Shown here: piece after piece, positions 6,737 through 7,359 of the stretch
Position numbering within the stretch: the stretch's first letter is position 1
How the letters are laid out: every line of letters starts with the position of its first letter
Assembly (NCBI GenBank): GCA_947384015.1
Contig: CANDFN010000052.1
Coordinates: forward strand, 1 to 7,359
Direction: 5' to 3'
DNA length: 7,359 bases
Source of the DNA: an uncultured Clostridia bacterium
GTDB lineage: Bacteria > Bacillota > Clostridia > Christensenellales > UBA1242
Program-made: the position numbers and the translations under genes
The notes under the pieces: model-generated
Told to the model about the DNA's origin: nothing
The model's database searches: none
Seen by the model: only the letters and a program-made list of their open reading frames with translations

Positions 6737-7359
6737 TTATTTTAAATCTTTCAGTTTTGTTGTAAGTGGATATTTTAATGCAAAGGCAACAACCTTATCT
6801 TCATCAATATAAGTTGGTTTATTTTGATTGTAATAAAAAATGGTATATCGGCTTTTATTTATATGCTTTATTAATGAATACAAATTATCACACTCTTCCA
6901 CTTTTAATAAAACCACTTTTTGAAAACTTTTGTCTTTAGCAGATTTAAACAACGACAAGGTTACTTTTTTGCTTGGCTTTGAAAAAATAAAGAAACATGC
7001 AAAAATTGCAAAAAACCAATTTACTGTATGAATACTTGACCATATGAACAAACCAGCAAACAAGGCAAAACAAGCCGACCTAAAAGCCAAATCTAAGCCA
7101 AAATAGACTTTATCTTTTTTAATCATTCCCCTAAAAATTTTACCACCGTCTAACGGATTAACTGGAAGCATATTAAATAAGCACAACACTAAATTAGACA
7201 TACAAAAACTGTTTAATATTGTAAAAGTGTTTGGCACTAACCAATACATTGCCATACAAATTAAGCAGATTAAAAGATTAAACGCAGGGCCAGCCACATT
7301 TATTAAAAATACGTCACGGCTATTTATATCGGTATCTAATTCCACTGCCATACCAAACA
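6737..7359 (-). CDS. SpoIVFB-like site-2 (M50) intramembrane metalloprotease, N-terminus beyond window
   Basis: Site-2 proteases cut substrates inside the membrane using zinc held by an HExxH motif and a later Asp. The minus-strand frame is open to the window edge and continues upstream of the Met at 7351 (preceding codons read Phe-Gly), so that Met is probably internal. The HExxH helix lies outside the window. Counting from that Met, NVAGPAFNLLI (18-28) corresponds to the conserved AGP segment. NMLPVNPLDGG (60-70) is the second catalytic motif, with Asp68 as zinc ligand (codon 7150-7148). More hydrophobic segments follow near residues 86-105 and 109-124. The soluble tail (about 146-197) resembles the single CBS-like domain of B. 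subtilis SpoIVFB, ending in IDEDKVVAFALKYP. SpoIVFB activates sigma-K in the mother cell during sporulation, but close relatives occur in non-sporing Firmicutes. No spoIVFA is visible, so a sporulation role is unproven. Confidence 0.82.
   Translation of the reverse strand, partial: FGMAVELDTDINSRDVFLINVAGPAFNLLICLICMAMYWLVPNTFTILNSFCMSNLVLCLFNMLPVNPLDGGKIFRGMIKKDKVYFGLDLAFRSACFALFAGLFIWSSIHTVNWFFAIFACFFIFSKPSKKVTLSLFKSAKDKSFQKVVLLKVEECDNLYSLIKHINKSRYTIFYYNQNKPTYIDEDKVVAFALKYPLTTKLKDLK

Overview
The window is AT-rich, uses the standard bacterial code (UGG for Trp; the intact genes whose ends are visible stop at TAA or TAG), and has strong AAGGAG-type ribosome sites and classic sigma-A promoters. 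Together with a SpoIVFB-like protease, an InlB-type (Listeria-Bacteroides) repeat surface protein and a SecA with a C-terminal zinc-binding tail, this points to a low-GC Firmicute (Bacillota), probably a Clostridia-like gut lineage. The genus cannot be set from the sequence alone.

Layout, left to right. Positions 1-1061 (minus strand) hold the first 353 codons of a membrane-anchored surface protein with InlB-type repeats, cut by the window edge. It diverges from secA. The 284-bp gap between them holds a near-consensus promoter for the surface protein, overlaid by a GC-rich inverted repeat that could be an operator, and a second promoter for secA. secA (1346-4042) and a small nucleoside 2-deoxyribosyltransferase-like gene (4063-4482) are 20 bp apart and share an intrinsic terminator at 4548-4583, so they look like one two-gene operon. 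A new promoter at 4582-4610 then leads into a broken gene (4645-5232) related to the small CrtO-type acyltransferase-like membrane proteins. It carries two opposite single-base frameshifts, each at a run of T. A 19-bp AT/GC hairpin (5263-5307) separates it from the convergent minus-strand genes: a 12-helix MFS transporter (5309-6622) and, upstream of it, the C-terminal two thirds or so of a SpoIVFB-like intramembrane metalloprotease (6737-7359, continuing beyond the window).

Taken together, most genes deal with the cell envelope: SecA drives protein export, the surface protein is probably exported, and the other proteins are membrane embedded. Only secA and its small neighbour have a clear shared transcript. 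I see no mobile element, CRISPR array, RNA gene or evident defence cassette, and nothing that amounts to a new multi-gene system. The best leads are the small secA partner that lacks the family's catalytic glutamate, the doubly frameshifted but still well-promoted CrtO-like gene, and the inverted repeat placed over the surface-protein promoter.
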